From the NCBI GenBank assembly GCA_947000775.1, contig CAMQGK010000008.1, forward strand, positions 7,466,501-7,530,500: a stretch of 64,000 nt of DNA, written 5' to 3'. The translations under genes were made by a program, and so were the position numbers. A model generated the notes under the pieces. It worked only from the letters and a program-made list of their open reading frames with translations, was not told the origin of the DNA and did no database searches. Of the stretch, positions 1 through 14,200 are shown one piece after another (within the stretch, counting starts at the first letter, position 1; each line of letters opens with the position of its first letter). Origin of the DNA: Pterois miles (taxonomy: Eukaryota; Chordata; Actinopteri; Perciformes; Scorpaenidae).

Positions 1-681
1 AAATAAAGGAGTGGCAGATGAGCCCGGTGGTTTCAAACTGTGACATTTCATGTCCTGCTTGGTGGAAGTCATTGACTTTGCAGAGTCTCTCTTTTTAATG
101 GATGTCTCATTTGTCCTTCGCAGATGACATCTCCCAAGTACGTCAAAAATTGAGAGGGGGAAAATGCCATGGTAATTATGAGACAAAATCATTTTAGATA
201 TATCTGTATGTGACTGTGAGTGTTTTCTTAACTGGGCCAGAACGTCTCCTTTTAACACACTTCCCTGAAGAACGGAGGCTGAGTCTTTGCTACTTCATAA
301 GCACTTTCAAACTGAACTTACAATGACTGTTATAACTTATTATCATAGACATTAGAGAGCTGACGCTTTTAAAAACTTGTAAGGCATTTTAAACCACAGT
401 GAAGATTAATTTTTTGTCTATTGTGTCATTCATTTGTTATTCAGTATATTGTTATCGTAAAACTATAAATAAAACTATATTAACTCTGGTGTATTTTAAT
501 TTGAATTATTATGTTGGATTAATTTAACAAAAAAAATTAAGTTTTCGAAAATAGTGTCCCTGGAAAGTCAAAGCCACTACATTTCAGATACTGGATCATA
601 TGTATTCATTTTACTATAATACATTTCTATTACTGTTACGGGAGATTTTAAAGCTCCATCTTACCTTACTGTGGTTGAGAC

Positions 682-722
682 TAGGGAAGCACCGATGAAA
701 AAGTTGAATCAGTGCATCCCTA
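682..722. mobile_element. 41-bp miniature hAT-like element with 8-bp target duplication
   Basis: TAGGGAAGCACCGAT at the left and ATCAGTGCATCCCTA at the right form 15-bp terminal inverted repeats with two mismatches, separated by only 11 bp. GTTGAGAC occurs immediately before (674-681) and after (723-730), a perfect 8-bp duplication as made by hAT transposases. The TAGGGATGCACCGAT-type end is common in fish hAT elements. Confidence 0.8.
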
Positions 723-2015
723 GTTGAGACTTAACTAACTCAACACATTTTCCCTTGCTTTTCCAGTTAAGTGGGCGAGTGTGTTCAAGTGCAAATTAAA
801 GCTGATGGAAACTCTTTTACTAGTTTTCCTGTATAAAGTCGTTTCTAAAATAGCTCGAGAGTGAAGATCCAAAACAGTGAGAAGAAAGAGAATCCACACT
901 ATAGCGACAGTACTATGTAAGAAATGCAGGTGTGAAATAAAGGCTGTAAATTGCGTTCAGTCATACAATTATAATGTTGGATCTAAAGCTGCTGGATTGT
1001 GTGTAGGTTAAGTGTGAGTGGGAAGCATGAATACGGTTGTCTACCCTTGTGCAACTGAGAGATAAATCTTCAGATTCAGGAATGCATGACGTACTCATGA
1101 AAATAGCCAACCATTATCATACAGCAGAAATTTCTATTTTTCTCAAAATAAAGGTAATCCCTACGATTGTTGTATTTGGTGTTCATTCACTGAAGTGGAT
1201 TTATTTTGGAATAACAGCGAATAATAGCCATTCTAAGGCTGATGGAAACATATCAAGCACAACGGAGCATAGTTATGCCAAACATGACGTACTGTAGGGA
1301 CAATGCTAGTGAAAATCTGCCTTGATGCTAAGAGTTTGAAACACTGTCCATCTAAATAAAAATGTGGTTTGTACATAGACCCATGTCTGAGTGCATATAT
1401 GCCTACTACATACACACAGTATATAAGACATATCTGTTGTTATATCTGGAGATACATGTCATGTCTGTTGGTATTTGCGTGTGTGACGATTATGTGTAAC
1501 TATTTAATCTAACTAATTGCAAATCAATGTGGACATGACTGTGTACTATGTGTACGTTCTAGGTGAGGGCATGGGCTTGATAAGGACGATATGGACATTA
1601 AAGGGGTATGTCATGGAAATATTACTGGTTGATAGAAAAAAATTGACAATTTAGGACTCAGTATGCACATTACTCTTTTCATAAAATACTAACATGGCTC
1701 TGCCATAGCACACTTTCTCATAATTTGTTTTTGGTTTACATCTACCTGCACACACAGGATTTGCTGCCACATCCTCCCAATTCTGCAATCCGATTATACT
1801 GTACCACGGCTGTCCAGCAGCCCATAAGTTTGAAGTTATTTACTGTCACATGCACAACAGTTACAGAGAAGCACTCCGGTCTGTCAGTTGTCACCACATG
1901 TCCCCAACTAAGTGCTGATTAAAAGTTATTGAAATAATTTGCAGAAATACTATCTAAAGATTCTCTCGATTATAACTCTGTGTGTTGTAATTTGAGCTTC
2001 TCTGTGCTTTGAGGA

Positions 2016-2335
2016 CGTAGCCGGGCCAGCAGTGTGCGCCTTTTAGTGCATGTGTGTGTGCCCCACTGGCTAGTTCATGGTCCCCATTCTGCACTCTGCG
2101 CTCATATGGTTAAAACTGATAACGCCACCCTGACCAATGGTGTTGTCGCAGAGGCCATTTGCATACCCTTCGGTCTCCCATCCTCAGCTAACATTGTTAG
2201 CACTGTTGCAGTTGCTGGTACTGTTAGCACTGTTAGCACCATTAGCTGCTAGGTGTCAGCACAGCAGGCGCAATATTGAGAGGCATGGGGAGACACTCTC
2301 TCTGCTCTGAGTATCGAAATTAGCACCTTTAAGTA
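2016..2335 (+). repeat. Dispersed repeat, inverted relative of 26175-26415
   Basis: Contains GCCCCACTGGCTAGTTC, TGTTAGCACTGTTAGCACC and TTAGCACCTTTAA. The same landmarks run in the inverse direction at 26175-26415. It is non-coding. Confidence 0.6.
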
Positions 2336-2506
2336 TGACAGTCTGTTATGATTTTCAACCTGTTGCAAAATATGTGGTGTATATGGTATGATATTACAGG
2401 TGAACAGAGAGCTATTTAACCTGCATCATGACTGTACATTATCAGAGGACTACCTATGCTTACGCATCCCACCATCATCAGCTGCAGAACCAGTCAGCAG
2501 AGATAA

Positions 2507-2545
2507 GATAAGATATTCCTTTATTAGTCCCACAGTGGGGAAATT
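2507..2545 (+). repeat. Retroelement 3-prime tail, inverse of 4316-4354
   Basis: 39 bp GATAAGATATTCCTTTATTA through GGGGAAATT, preceded by extra GATAA units. It is the exact inverse of 4316-4354, the two lying on either side of exon 22. Confidence 0.75.
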
Positions 2546-3868
2546 TCTAGAGATCACTAGTCTGTATGAAAACAAAGCTGAAAGTTCAAAATTGTGAATT
2601 AGTGATCTTGTAAATACAATGCTGTTTTGCAGGCAACTCTCTGGTAGACACCAGACCTCCCCTACTCCTTTCCTCCTCATCTTAACTACCACAAACTAAT
2701 TCTCAACCATCATAAGACTCCAAGAGGAAGACAATATTGGCAGATTTTGGTGGGGTTAGACATTCAAATTCAAATCTCTTAAAATGCAGGCACAAGTCAC
2801 CAAGCCTGAGTAAACAGACAAAGCCATCGCTAATGAAATGACATTGGAGTGGAGGTGGCAGCTTCTCCTTCTACTCCCTCAAGCTTAGATATCTCATTAT
2901 CATTGGGAGACAGCAGTGCAAACCATTTAGCTCCAAATGAGCTTCTTTCCCTTCTTCCTTCTCTCTGCATCATGATTGGTTCAGTCAGCAGGTGGTGGCT
3001 GGTAGGCAGGGATGTGGGGTCCCTAACTTTCTCATTGATCTCAGCCTGGATCAAGTCTCTTTGGGTCAGACCATGCAACACTCACCTTGGCTACTTTTGG
3101 TTATGTATATGTTGTTCAAGTAATGGCCAATACTGGACTGGTATTGACTTCTGGAGGATGAGACAGGCAAACCTCCACGGACTTGTGATGGGAGCAGAAA
3201 AAGTGAGCTTCTTTGCGAGGTCTATACTGGCAGTGCATGAGGTACAATGTCGTAAAACATGCTACAAAGTGAAAGGTTGGCATATACCTGAAAGAGTAAA
3301 ATGACACACTATGGATATATTTTAACAGAATCTTCAGCAGGTATGGAGAACATGCTGAATCATTGGCAATGGCCAATTCAGAGGATTTTCAGTGGAATCA
3401 ATTTTGGCCCTACTTTCATGCATGCACGCTTGCTCAGAAAAGGAAGGCAGCACAAAAGGCTGATTTACATTTTGCAATGCAATGCAAATTCCTTGTTAGT
3501 AAGTACCTTTACATTTTCAAATCAAAATGATGCTGACTGGGACTTTCAGGCTGCAAGCTTCCATGATAAGCATTTTTTATTGTACTGTTGTGTCATTGAT
3601 TTATTTTTATTTTTTACACCTAGACCATTCCACTCTATTGCTGCTGTATCTCCCACTTTGGCACATATACAGAGTCCACAGGAAGCCAGGATCAGTAACC
3701 CTGGTTCAGGTGGGGTTTAACTGTCACGGTCAAGGGACCTCACACAGAGACAAACACACTGGCTGTTGCAGTGCATCAAATCTACGACCCTGAAGTCACA
3801 TAATGGTGGCTCCAACTAGAGCACCATCTTCTTAGTGAAATGCATAAGCTCCAATGTAACAGACTAAC

Positions 3869-4058
3869 CTGAGGGGGAGGGAGCCCTCCTGCACCAGGTG
3901 GACAGTCAGGTAACATGATGGTCCGTTTAGGCGTGCTGCACTGACAGGAGGGGGAGGGATTAGACATGCTCCAGTTCCCGTTGAGGAAAATGTCAGTGAC
4001 GGACTGATCCACGGTCGGAGTGAACCAATCAGAGCCACTGGTAGAACATGGCAACTTC
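3869..4058 (-). CDS. abca1: Exon 22: second extracellular domain, cysteine cluster
   Basis: 190 bp, phase 2 to phase 0. The acceptor is cttttctcttag and the donor CCTCAG|GTTAGT. It encodes KLPCSTSGSDWF, TDIFLNGNWSMSNPSPSCQC and MLPDCPPGAGGLPPPQ. NGNWxMxNPSPxCQC and LPxCPPGAGGLPPPQ are diagnostic of ABCA1/4/7. The C-x-C-x11-C cluster is the conserved disulphide region of this domain, and NWS is a sequon. This is the last exon in the window. Confidence 0.97.
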
Positions 4059-7000
4059 CTAAGAGAAAAGAACGTAGGGAATATGAGCGTTTAACTGGTA
4101 ATAATGCCAGCCACATCCGCTGAAAAACACACACAATATGCTTTCTTATCTTAGCCACACTTAACTACAGTTGCACAACAAACTATGTGGGCTCCAAGCT
4201 TATACTGTAATTCCATTTCATTTTAAGTTTAAATAGGTATGCATTATTCAACTAATTATGATCAGCATGATCTGGAGAGAGCGAGAAAAGCTAATTATTT
4301 ATTGATTTACCTGTGAATTTCCCCACTGTGGGACTAATAAAGGAATATCTTATCAAATGGGTTTTTCAAAATCATGCAAAGCACTCCTGTCCAATGCTCT
4401 GTGATATAGCTTGTGAAGCTTCACACCTCATAAGTACCGTTTGGCATGAATGCATGTGTGTATCAACACTTACGGTATTGGGTCTCCATACATGCAGCGA
4501 GTTCCAAAGCCAGGCTTGTTCACCAAGGATTCCACCACCCTGGACACCTCCGCATTATCTGGACTGTCATTGCTGCAATTAATAGGAGCACAAATAGACA
4601 CTCACATACAGTTGTTTCAGTGTGCAATATGTTTTTCAATTTCATCTCCCACAGCAGTTCGTCACTTAAATCAATGATCGTCAGCCAATCTGTCACAATG
4701 TCATTAAAACAGACCAAAAGTATAATTTGGGTCTTAGTTTCTGACATAAGTACAGAAGTATGAAAAGCCCCTTTGGTGGAGCCATAACTGTCCCTACTAC
4801 AGTATTTACAGGCTAAAATATGAAGTGATACAAGGAAACATAGCAGTGACTGGTTCAAGGAGAGCTTGAGGAGGACAACCTCTAGCTTGATTTAAACTGG
4901 AATTTCCCATCTAGACATTCAATATGGAAATGCTAACCATGCTCATTACCAATCGCCTAAGATCTATCATTCCATGATAGAGCACCATCTATTTTAAACA
5001 GTTGAATGGATTTACAGTATGAACTTTGCTGCCTTCAAATCAAAATGCTTGACATTTGCTACCAAATATCACACATAAAAAGTAAACTAGAATTACTGCA
5101 GCCAAAGTTGCAGTTTACATCCATGTCTCTCCAAAATGTCAACATTTTTCCTATTAAATATTGGTGTGTCATTGTCATAATTAGCATATGAGTTATGGGC
5201 AAAAAACGTGTTTTGTGAGATCACAATGACCTTGACCTTTGACCACCAAAATGTAATCAGTTCATTTTGAGTCCGAGTAGATGTTTGTGCCAGAGTTATT
5301 TAAATTCCCTCCGGGCATTCCTGAGATATTGCATTCACGAGAATGGGACAGATGTGAGGTCGTAGTGACCTTGACATTTGACCACCAAATTGTGTGGAGG
5401 CATAAAAAAGAGGCTGGAAGCACATCTACTCTTTCTCCCTCATTAAGAAATCATGGATCGGGCCCCGACCTGACCTGCACTGAGATGACGGTGTGGAGTT
5501 CCACGACCGGCACGCGATCTGCAGCAATAGTTTCGGCCTCTGGTCTACTTTCTCCATTAGAGACATCAGAGAGATTCAGCCATACATGTTTGACTGTGGT
5601 GCACCAAAATCACAGACTAGCAGATGTATCAGTAATGTAAGTGTAATTAGCATCTGTTATTTGTTCATGTTTGTTAGCTTGTTAGCTTGTAACTAGCAGT
5701 GCCCGACACAGCTTTAGTGATTGTGAAACATACAATAATATCTACTGGGATTTGTTTTGGTAGATAGTAGAACAAAGCTTGGAGGTCTGGTTTATATCCA
5801 AAAAACTTCACACTCATGTTTGCAGTCAAAATTTTCACTATGCTAATGTAAACTCCCGCTCTCTGTACTGTCTGTGTTGTGTCGCCGACTGTTTACTTCG
5901 ATCGGCGATACGCATCTGCATTTGCATATCAGATAGCAATTGGCTTTCAAATTTGTGATGTACCAAATTTAGCTTGCACAGATTTCTCCTCCTTCAGTAG
6001 AGGAATGTGAAAACACCTCTCTAGTGACAAATGTTGCACAGATACAAGCCTGTATAGTCAAGGTCAGACATTTTAGGGGACATACACATAAGAAAAAGAC
6101 ATTGTTGAGTGGAGGGGATCCTGTATGTGATAATTTATACTTAGATCTAGTCTAAACATATAACTCAGTCATCATGTTTGTCACCAAACCGTCTTCTAAT
6201 CTGTTTTCTATCACATTTGGGTGGGATTTTACTCATTTTATAATCTGTCTCCTGCCACAATTGATTAAGATTTCACAAGTCATCTAATCTGTCTTACACA
6301 TTTGGAAAGCACAGGAGTTAAGATATTCATTAATCTTGAATGTATCTTGACATCGAAGAAGGCCTGAAAGGAAATGAGACATGCACACCGGGGAATCCGA
6401 TGTGGTGCATTTCAAGTAAATACTCAATAGCAATGCTGCATGCAACCTGGGGCTTGCTTAATCAAGAGTGAGAGAGAAATCATTGAGTTTACCAGCTCGT
6501 TTCTTGAGGCCAAGAGTCCAAACACTAATTCCCAAAACACCATTGACGATACAGTGATTGCACACTTTTCCTATAGTTTGAGTCCAGCTCTCTCTTAATG
6601 TGTGCGCAAGCACGTATTGATGTGAGCCTGTTCAAGATTCTGTGTACAGTATAGGCTCTTCACAGCCTTTCATTATTATCTGAGTGTCCTGTGCATATCT
6701 ACGCCTTATGTCTCAGTTAAACAATCTTCTCATTCCAATTTCATTCTCATTACTAACCACACACTCTGCCCTTTATCTTAAAGGTACCGTGGGAGTTAAA
6801 ACACAGCTTTTCATAAAGACCATCGTGATGGCTTCCTGCCAACAGTGGCCACAACCCACCCGACCATTTGGATTAATACAGTGTTCATTGTCTCATTTGG
6901 AGGCGTCTCCATGAAGGTCATGCGGTCATTTCCGCGGCCACCAGCGAGCGCAATTGAAGTGGCCCGATTGTAAAAATGGATTATGTGCAGCCATCTGTTG

Positions 7001-10000
7001 TACAATTAACAATGGCTGGGTTACCACGTTATTTGAGATAATAAAACTACTGGACAGTTCCAAAATGAAGACTTGTGCATATACACAGAAACAGTGGAAC
7101 TAATGAATAGTTCATCTAATCAAACATCATAGAAGTATGAACTGAGACAATATAAGAAGAAAGTCAAATGAAGGCTACATCAAATCACAGGAATAACACC
7201 TTTGGTGGTGTGCTTGGGGGTAAATATTACTTTCCATATTCAGATATCTCATTCCAGTTTCTAAAACTAAAATTGAACTATCCAAGAACTAGAAACACAG
7301 AGGCTAACTAATCCGCATTATTATACATTAGTGAGCAGGGTTCAAAGCTCCTTCAACTTCTAAATTAGATCAATCATGATCTTCAGTTACTCTCAGCAAA
7401 AATGGATCACTGACATTCATGATGTATACAGTACAGCACTGCTATGTTACTCTGAATGAACTGCTCCCATGAAAAGACACGCTACTTTTAATCACACTTT
7501 CATCATCAGGCAGGATGGTTTAAAGTCACTTAAAAGAAAAGAAATATTTACTAATTTGCCAGAGGGAATGTCAGAAAAATTAAGAACACTCCAGATTTAT
7601 AACGTAACATACAAGAACCGCTCCCAAGAATTCCCAAGAAAACCGAATGTGCAGTTTAAATTTCGTCACAAGAGACTGTGTGACAAAGTAGGCAAAGCAG
7701 TCTCTGAAATCCCATGAATGAACCAGGGCTTGTAAGCCAGGATTTTATTCCCACTTGTCAGATGCTCCATTGTGCTGACATAAAGAAGAGAACATACACA
7801 GAGATATATTATCACAGTATCATTTAAAAGCCTTGTGAAAATACCCAGCAACATTGTGCCACTACAATGAAATTACACTGTGTGGATAGATATATGGTTG
7901 CTAAAAAATACAAAAAAATCTCTGCATCTAGGTAGGTTGTTAGGGTGGCACTGATTGGTAGCAATTTTCTGGGTTTATTGTAGTACATGGCTGTTGCACT
8001 ACAGCCCTATCAACTGGGCTTGTGGTGGTGAATTGATCAAACAAGCAGGACTTTCTCCCAGGAGATCGCTGTTTTGTTCACGTCCCATGTCAATCCCAAA
8101 GTCAACGTTCACTTACTTTTGTTGCCTAAACCTAACAAAGTATTTTAGTTGTATTTCTGTTTTGTTTCAATGATGTAGTCCTTTTTAAGCCAAGCCATGA
8201 TGTTTTTTACAAAAGCTAACCAAGTAGTTTTATTGCGTTTTTTTGTTTTGTTTCAATTTACAACGTTAACGCTTAAAATTGCCTAAAACTGTTCAAAACT
8301 GTGGCCGTAATCCGGGATAAATAATGTTAACCTAAAAACCTAACTGAGAATGCAGACTAGTTGTATGGGAACATAATTTAGTAGGAGACAGGGTTGCTAC
8401 CAGATGGTTGTTGCTAATTGCTGATGACAACGACTCCATGTAACACCATGCAGTGATCAGAGAGGAGATAATAACAGAACATAGACTGAGTTTGACTGTT
8501 TCAGCACCATGGAGAGAGAAAGCAGCAACTACTAGTTTTAGCACTGTGGACAGCGACACAGAACTGCATTAAATGTTTCAGTTGCATTCTTGGCGCAGTA
8601 AAGTGAGGTAAAAATCAGGAGGAAAAGCAGAACATTGGACTTTTAAACTTCAAAAAGTTTCTTCAATGCAATTAAGTTCCATGTGTCTAGCTTCAAAAGA
8701 GAGGAGAGAAAAAACAAGTCATGCTTTTGTGAATGGATCACTGCCAGTGTCCTCAATGAGCTGCATGTTGACGTGTGTGATAAATGTTGGTATGCATATG
8801 TGAAGCCAAATCTGTGAGAAGCAAAAGAGGTAGCATAAAAATAAATATGCCAGATTGTAGTAGTGTGAGCCGCCCAGCAAGCACTCAGTTATCAATGTAG
8901 TAGTCTGATACTATGTGGGGATAACTAAGTACATGAATGTTTTGTGGCTCAACAATTCTACTGTAAATCTAAGCTCTAGAAATATTCACCCGCATGTTAA
9001 AAGCAAAGGAAAGTGTATAAAAAGTGTAGCATCCAAGTGCTAAGATAAATATATAATTAGTTTCAGTTGATTGTGTATTGACATCTTCAAAGTAAATTTC
9101 TACAAAGTGCTGCCAGGGGAAATGAAACACCTGCAGGGTGGATAAGCAGCGACAGCTTCATGTCAAAATAAGAGTAGAGTATGAATAAAGTGTCAAGATT
9201 AGTTTGATGGTTTGGACAGATACTGTAAAGAGAGATGCATATTAGAATTGAACTTTTCCTGCAATTTTGTTGTCGTAGAAAAGGAAGAATCATGCTGAAC
9301 CCATTTTGAACTCACTGGTGAGAATTTGGAGATTATTGCTAGAAATATATAGGATATACAAATATACAGTCATTCATAGGTGTTCATAATTAAGTGCTAC
9401 ACATTATAAAGCAAGATTGTTTTATAAAAAAGCCATTTACAGTGGAGCACATCTGTGTGTTGTTTTTATGCCATGTGTCCGCATCCTGCAGTAACTCCAG
9501 TTTGTATTCAGTGGGGGTTGAAGTCCGCCAAGGCCATGCCTTGTCACAGAGTATGTGTCTTCTCAATGACAGAACAGCGAGCTGCCACCCAGGAGGGGAC
9601 AGTGTCCAGATTGATGACCTCAGCAGTGGGAAATCTCTTGGTGATCAAACAGTATGAGCAGCACTGTGACATCTTTTTCCCTTGATTTTCTGTCGTCGAG
9701 GCTACGGTTTCTTTACGCCTATTGCTCATGTTCCCGTGCTGCTATAACTAACCAGTTCTTCAAATTATTCACACCCTCTCCACCTCTGATAACAGTAAAC
9801 ATCATTTGCAAACTGATTCTTCCTCGGACAAATCTTGTTGCTTCTAGGGGTAATTATATTATTAGGTGTATGACATCATTTATTAAACTTAAAAAGGAAA
9901 GTTAACACTCAAAACTAAATAAAAATCTGGGCTAAGCTCGGTTAAAATGCCACAATAGCTCATAAAAGAACTCATTCTATGCTAAATTTATAATGTGGTT

Positions 10001-11210
10001 ACCTGTAAAAGGTGGTTGACGGCAGATCATACATCCAGGGTTGCAACTCCAGGCTCGGATATTCAGTGAACGGTGGGACGATGAGCGAGAAGATCAGAGA
10101 CAGACACACAAACACAGCAGGCAAGACCACCTAGGAGGATGGTGACAGAGTCAAAGACTGCTAAGGACTTTTGTCCAGCTACAGCTGAACTCCTTTGAAG
10201 TAAAATGGTACATAAATCATTAAATATGCAAGAATTTCAATCAAACTGTGTATTTTTCAGAGCAGTAAATGCCAGACATGTTAATTTCAATGCTGTACAC
10301 CTATATGAGATTAATAAAACAGTAGCACTGATAAAAGAAAACAGAAAGCAACAAAGAAAAGTGACTGAAATACTTTGATTAGAGGTGTACTATCTGCCAC
10401 TAGGGTTATAATGATTACTGGAGGAACTTGAGTTAATCCTTAAAATTCTCCACCTGAAAGTTTCTTTAAACCACTTCAGCCCTCAGAGGCTAAAAACAGC
10501 TGAAATAAAATACCCAAAATGAATTAGGAAAAGCTTCTCAACCATAAGGCTTACATGCATATATCTGGTTTCCTTTAAAAGGTAAGAAGCGAGGGAACAG
10601 AAATCCATTATAAATAAAACTATATTACAATGGAGATGACAAAGGAAATGCAACAAAGGAAAAATATGATTTTCGCCTAGTAAAAAATCTAAATTTCAAA
10701 GGAAATATCACCATTAATCATGGAGCGATTGTACAGTGCACAAGTCCAGGAGTATATACTGTATGTCATTTAAAATGCATTAATGCGTCATGTTCATTTT
10801 ATGACCTATGTAATTATGGTACAATATACAATAACACAGTTCTGAGTGACAGAATTACAGGAGGCCTCCTTACACAAAAACCGTCTGCATGTGTAATACA
10901 GGTGTTTATGTGTGTACGCAAGACAGCACAAGATTCAATGCAAGATCCATTTCATCACTCCCCCTTGCCGTCATTACGCGCTACAAAATGACTGATGCAA
11001 TCAACAATAACGGCGCTGCGATAATGTGCGCGCATTAATATGCTCCTCGCCAACTTGTTTGGGCTCTTCTGCACGCTTTATGAGTTTGATTAAACACTTC
11101 CAACACTGCCACCATCATCTGGCCACTCAGATATAATTAGTTTCTCACCATTCTCTTGTCTGTGTGTGTTTTTTTTTTTGTGTTTTTTTTTATATATTTT
11201 TATATTTTTG

Positions 11211-11244
<34 letters not shown>

Positions 11245-14200
11245 CCAGACGCTGCCACGCTTCCCTGCCCAACACCACCCCTCCGTATCCAATCCTCTTT
11301 TCTCCGTCATGTAATTCTCTTTTCACTTCATTGTTAGAGCTGACAAAAAGGTCAGTGGGAAAAATGCAAGCTATCTTTAATGTGTAATCACTTGTAGGTT
11401 GGGATGCGCTCGGCAGCAGGGGGAGGTTTGCGTATACTTGATTAATTGCAGGGCATGCAATTTGCCAGGCCAATTCAAGATGCTACAATTGAAAATCCTA
11501 AATTTACTGCATGGAGCTATGGCCATGGCAATGTTCTTGGAAGAAAGATAAAAAGCAGCAATGAGGCTGAAAAGCTTAATGGCAGACCACAAAAGAAAGA
11601 ACTCCTCTTTTTGTCTGTTGCTCCCCCTCTTTCTCTCTCAACAGTAATTGCAGGTGACAGCTGGTACTTCTGCCATTGAGGGTGATCGGCAAAAAAAAAA
11701 AAAAAAATGCAAAGAAGTCATTAAGCTCACAAAGCCAAGGCACTCCATGAACAATGCATGAGTTTAGCACATCCCCAAGTTCAGAGGGGATTTAAAGAGG
11801 AGGACAGGATTATATGCAAACTGGGTATAAACACCAAAACACAATTAAGATGTGTTTTATTTCCAGCAAAGTCAAATGGCTCATTAGATTGAGTTGGTTT
11901 CCCCCAACAAACATTTATGTCTATCCTACTTCATTTGTGAATTTATTGCAGCAGCTTGGTTAAAAGTGGATAATAGCGTTGCCTCGGATATTTCTACTGA
12001 TGTGTTAATGTGGTCTTTTTCTTTCCGCAGCGTTCAGATAACAGAGTTAGTAAACATATTGTTATTTCCAACGGGAAAATTATATCCACAGTGGTAAGCA
12101 AATAGAATACTGTAGCGATAATTAGATTAAAAACAACAACAAATATTGTGAATTACACGGCATAAATCATCTGCTGCTTAACGGCGAGGTCGCTGCAGCT
12201 GGAAAGGGTTACTGTAGTCAGTTCAGTTTGAGCTCCAAACACCAGAACCCTTCAACTCAGCCACCGTAACACAACCGCTAACTGCTTCTCCCTGATTCTG
12301 TCATTGCCAACGCTCGCCTGTCCCCAACTTTCATCCCCATAAATCACTGCTTTTGTGTTACATGCCATAATCTCTTTTATATCCCCCTAACCGCTTGTAT
12401 TGGAGGAGATTACCTCACCACACAATCATATCTGCTGACAATGGGAGCTGTTGACATGATGGGAGGAGGAAAAAAAAACTGGACAAATGAATAAAGAGGG
12501 AGAGGTAGGAGGTGCGCCCTTGCAGACAATGTGCACCTTTGTACGTACACACTCGCACACTTATGCTTCTATCCTGCTCTGCCTTCCCACTAAAGAGGGA
12601 CGTCCAAGATTGACAGTGACTAATGGGGACTGGTACTGCAGCAAATTACAAGAGGAACCCGTACACCTCACAAAAGGTGAAACATTGTTCTCGCTTTCTC
12701 TCTCTCTCCCTTTCTCTTGCTCTCTCTAAGCACTGAAGAAGGAGCTTTTTCAGTTATGATAAGTCCAGCAACATGGCAGCTGTCATAGCTGATGGCGTGA
12801 ATACATGATGTTCACAAACTCGCTATGAATCCAAATGGACCGTGTGTCAATACAAATTTAAGTCAGAACACACTTTGTAGAACTTGGGGGACAAAAACCA
12901 TTTAAGTCCCTTGGAAATTGCTACTTTGCGAAATTGGTTTTGACTTGTTTAAATTACGCCTGTTTATTGGTTTTGACTTTTGAAATTGTGTTTATGAGGA
13001 ACAAAATGATATAGACGTACACTTAATAGGCTAATAGCAGTCTGCCATCTCTGTAATTGTTATGCGATCACATTTAATACGTGGCTAATGAAAGCACATG
13101 ATTAGCGCGCAGCGACATGAAGAAAAAACAAATCAGCGGTGTCACTTTTGGTGACAATTTCTTTCTGGTGACAATCACAGAGATCAGGTGAAACTGATGG
13201 AGCTCTCACTGAAGCCTTTCATCCACTCTGCATGCAGATATATTAACAGTTTCCTGGCCACACCAGGCACGACTTTGTGTCAAAATGCTATGATCATGGT
13301 TGCCATGATTATTATTAGTTTTTCATTTTTTAAATTTTTATTATTATTATTTATCAATTTATAGTAATTATGATCCACACGGCAGCACTATGAAAATGAT
13401 GCTTCACAATAACAAAAACATTGGAAAACCAACCATGAGACCTCATGAATCATGCCTATTTGGGCTGAAACAATTCTGGTCCTCAGTGACGACACTGTTC
13501 TGCTCACAGAAAGTGATTTAAAATCTCCGCCAGCAGCAATAAACACTGTTCATGCGTTTCTCTTGTGTTCCTTTGGGAGTAATGATGATTATTGTTCGTG
13601 CAGTTTGCTGATGATGTCACATCATCCTCGGTGCTGCTCTTCACATTTTTCAAACTATTTCCTTTTAAATATACTACCCTTTCTGTCAATTTCTTCTCCC
13701 ACAACTTAAATTTCATGACTAAATCAAGATGGATGATGTGACTTTTCCCTCCAGATTTCAAATGAGCTTACGCTATCATATTTGTCATTAACTGATTTTG
13801 AAAGCCAACATGTATTTCATACAATCCTACCTTGATCCTCCCATGCAACCCTCCTTGTATAACCCTTCAATTCATCAATATGACAGACTGAGGCCATTAC
13901 CTGGGCAATGAGTCCCTTGCGGCTCCTTCGGGCGTGGTGGAAGCGCTTGATAAAAAGCGCCAGGAACTGCCTCCTGATCAGCTCCCATCCGGTGATGACC
14001 ATGGATCCCTTCCCGCTGACAGTGGCATTCCTCTTTAAGTCTAGAGTTGACATTAACCCACCATGTTATTTATCACCTCTGCATATGTAAAATAACTGCT
14101 AAGCACAGTTCCCAGACAGCTAAGGGGATAATCAAATACATGCTAAAGCTGCACCAGCTCATTCCACAGTGGAGCAGCTACCTTATAACATGAATTTGCA

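Larger units (their letters stand above)
1..3868 (-). other. Downstream intron (partial)
   Basis: I looked for the next exon, expected to encode a DILQDLTGRNISDYLVKTY-like segment, and did not find it, so it lies left of base 1. The stretch contains a 41-bp hAT-like remnant (682-722), a dispersed repeat (2016-2335) and a retroelement tail (2507-2545). A 151-codon plus-strand frame at 2849-3304 shows no family features. Confidence 0.65.
4573..10002 (-). other. Intron 20
   Basis: A 5.4-kb intron. It holds a two-unit repeat rich in nuclear-receptor half-sites (5228-5386) and a dispersed repeat fragment at 8094-8260. Nothing else is recognised. Confidence 0.7.

Noticed and set aside
2849..3304. 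151-codon plus-strand frame and opposing 83-codon minus frame
   Set aside because: No similarity I can recognise to ABCA or to transposon proteins; lies in an intron.
14041..14041. Acceptor tctag just upstream of exon 19 (edge 14040)
   Set aside because: It would need a phase-1 donor in exon 18 and none of the GT sites there is in that phase.
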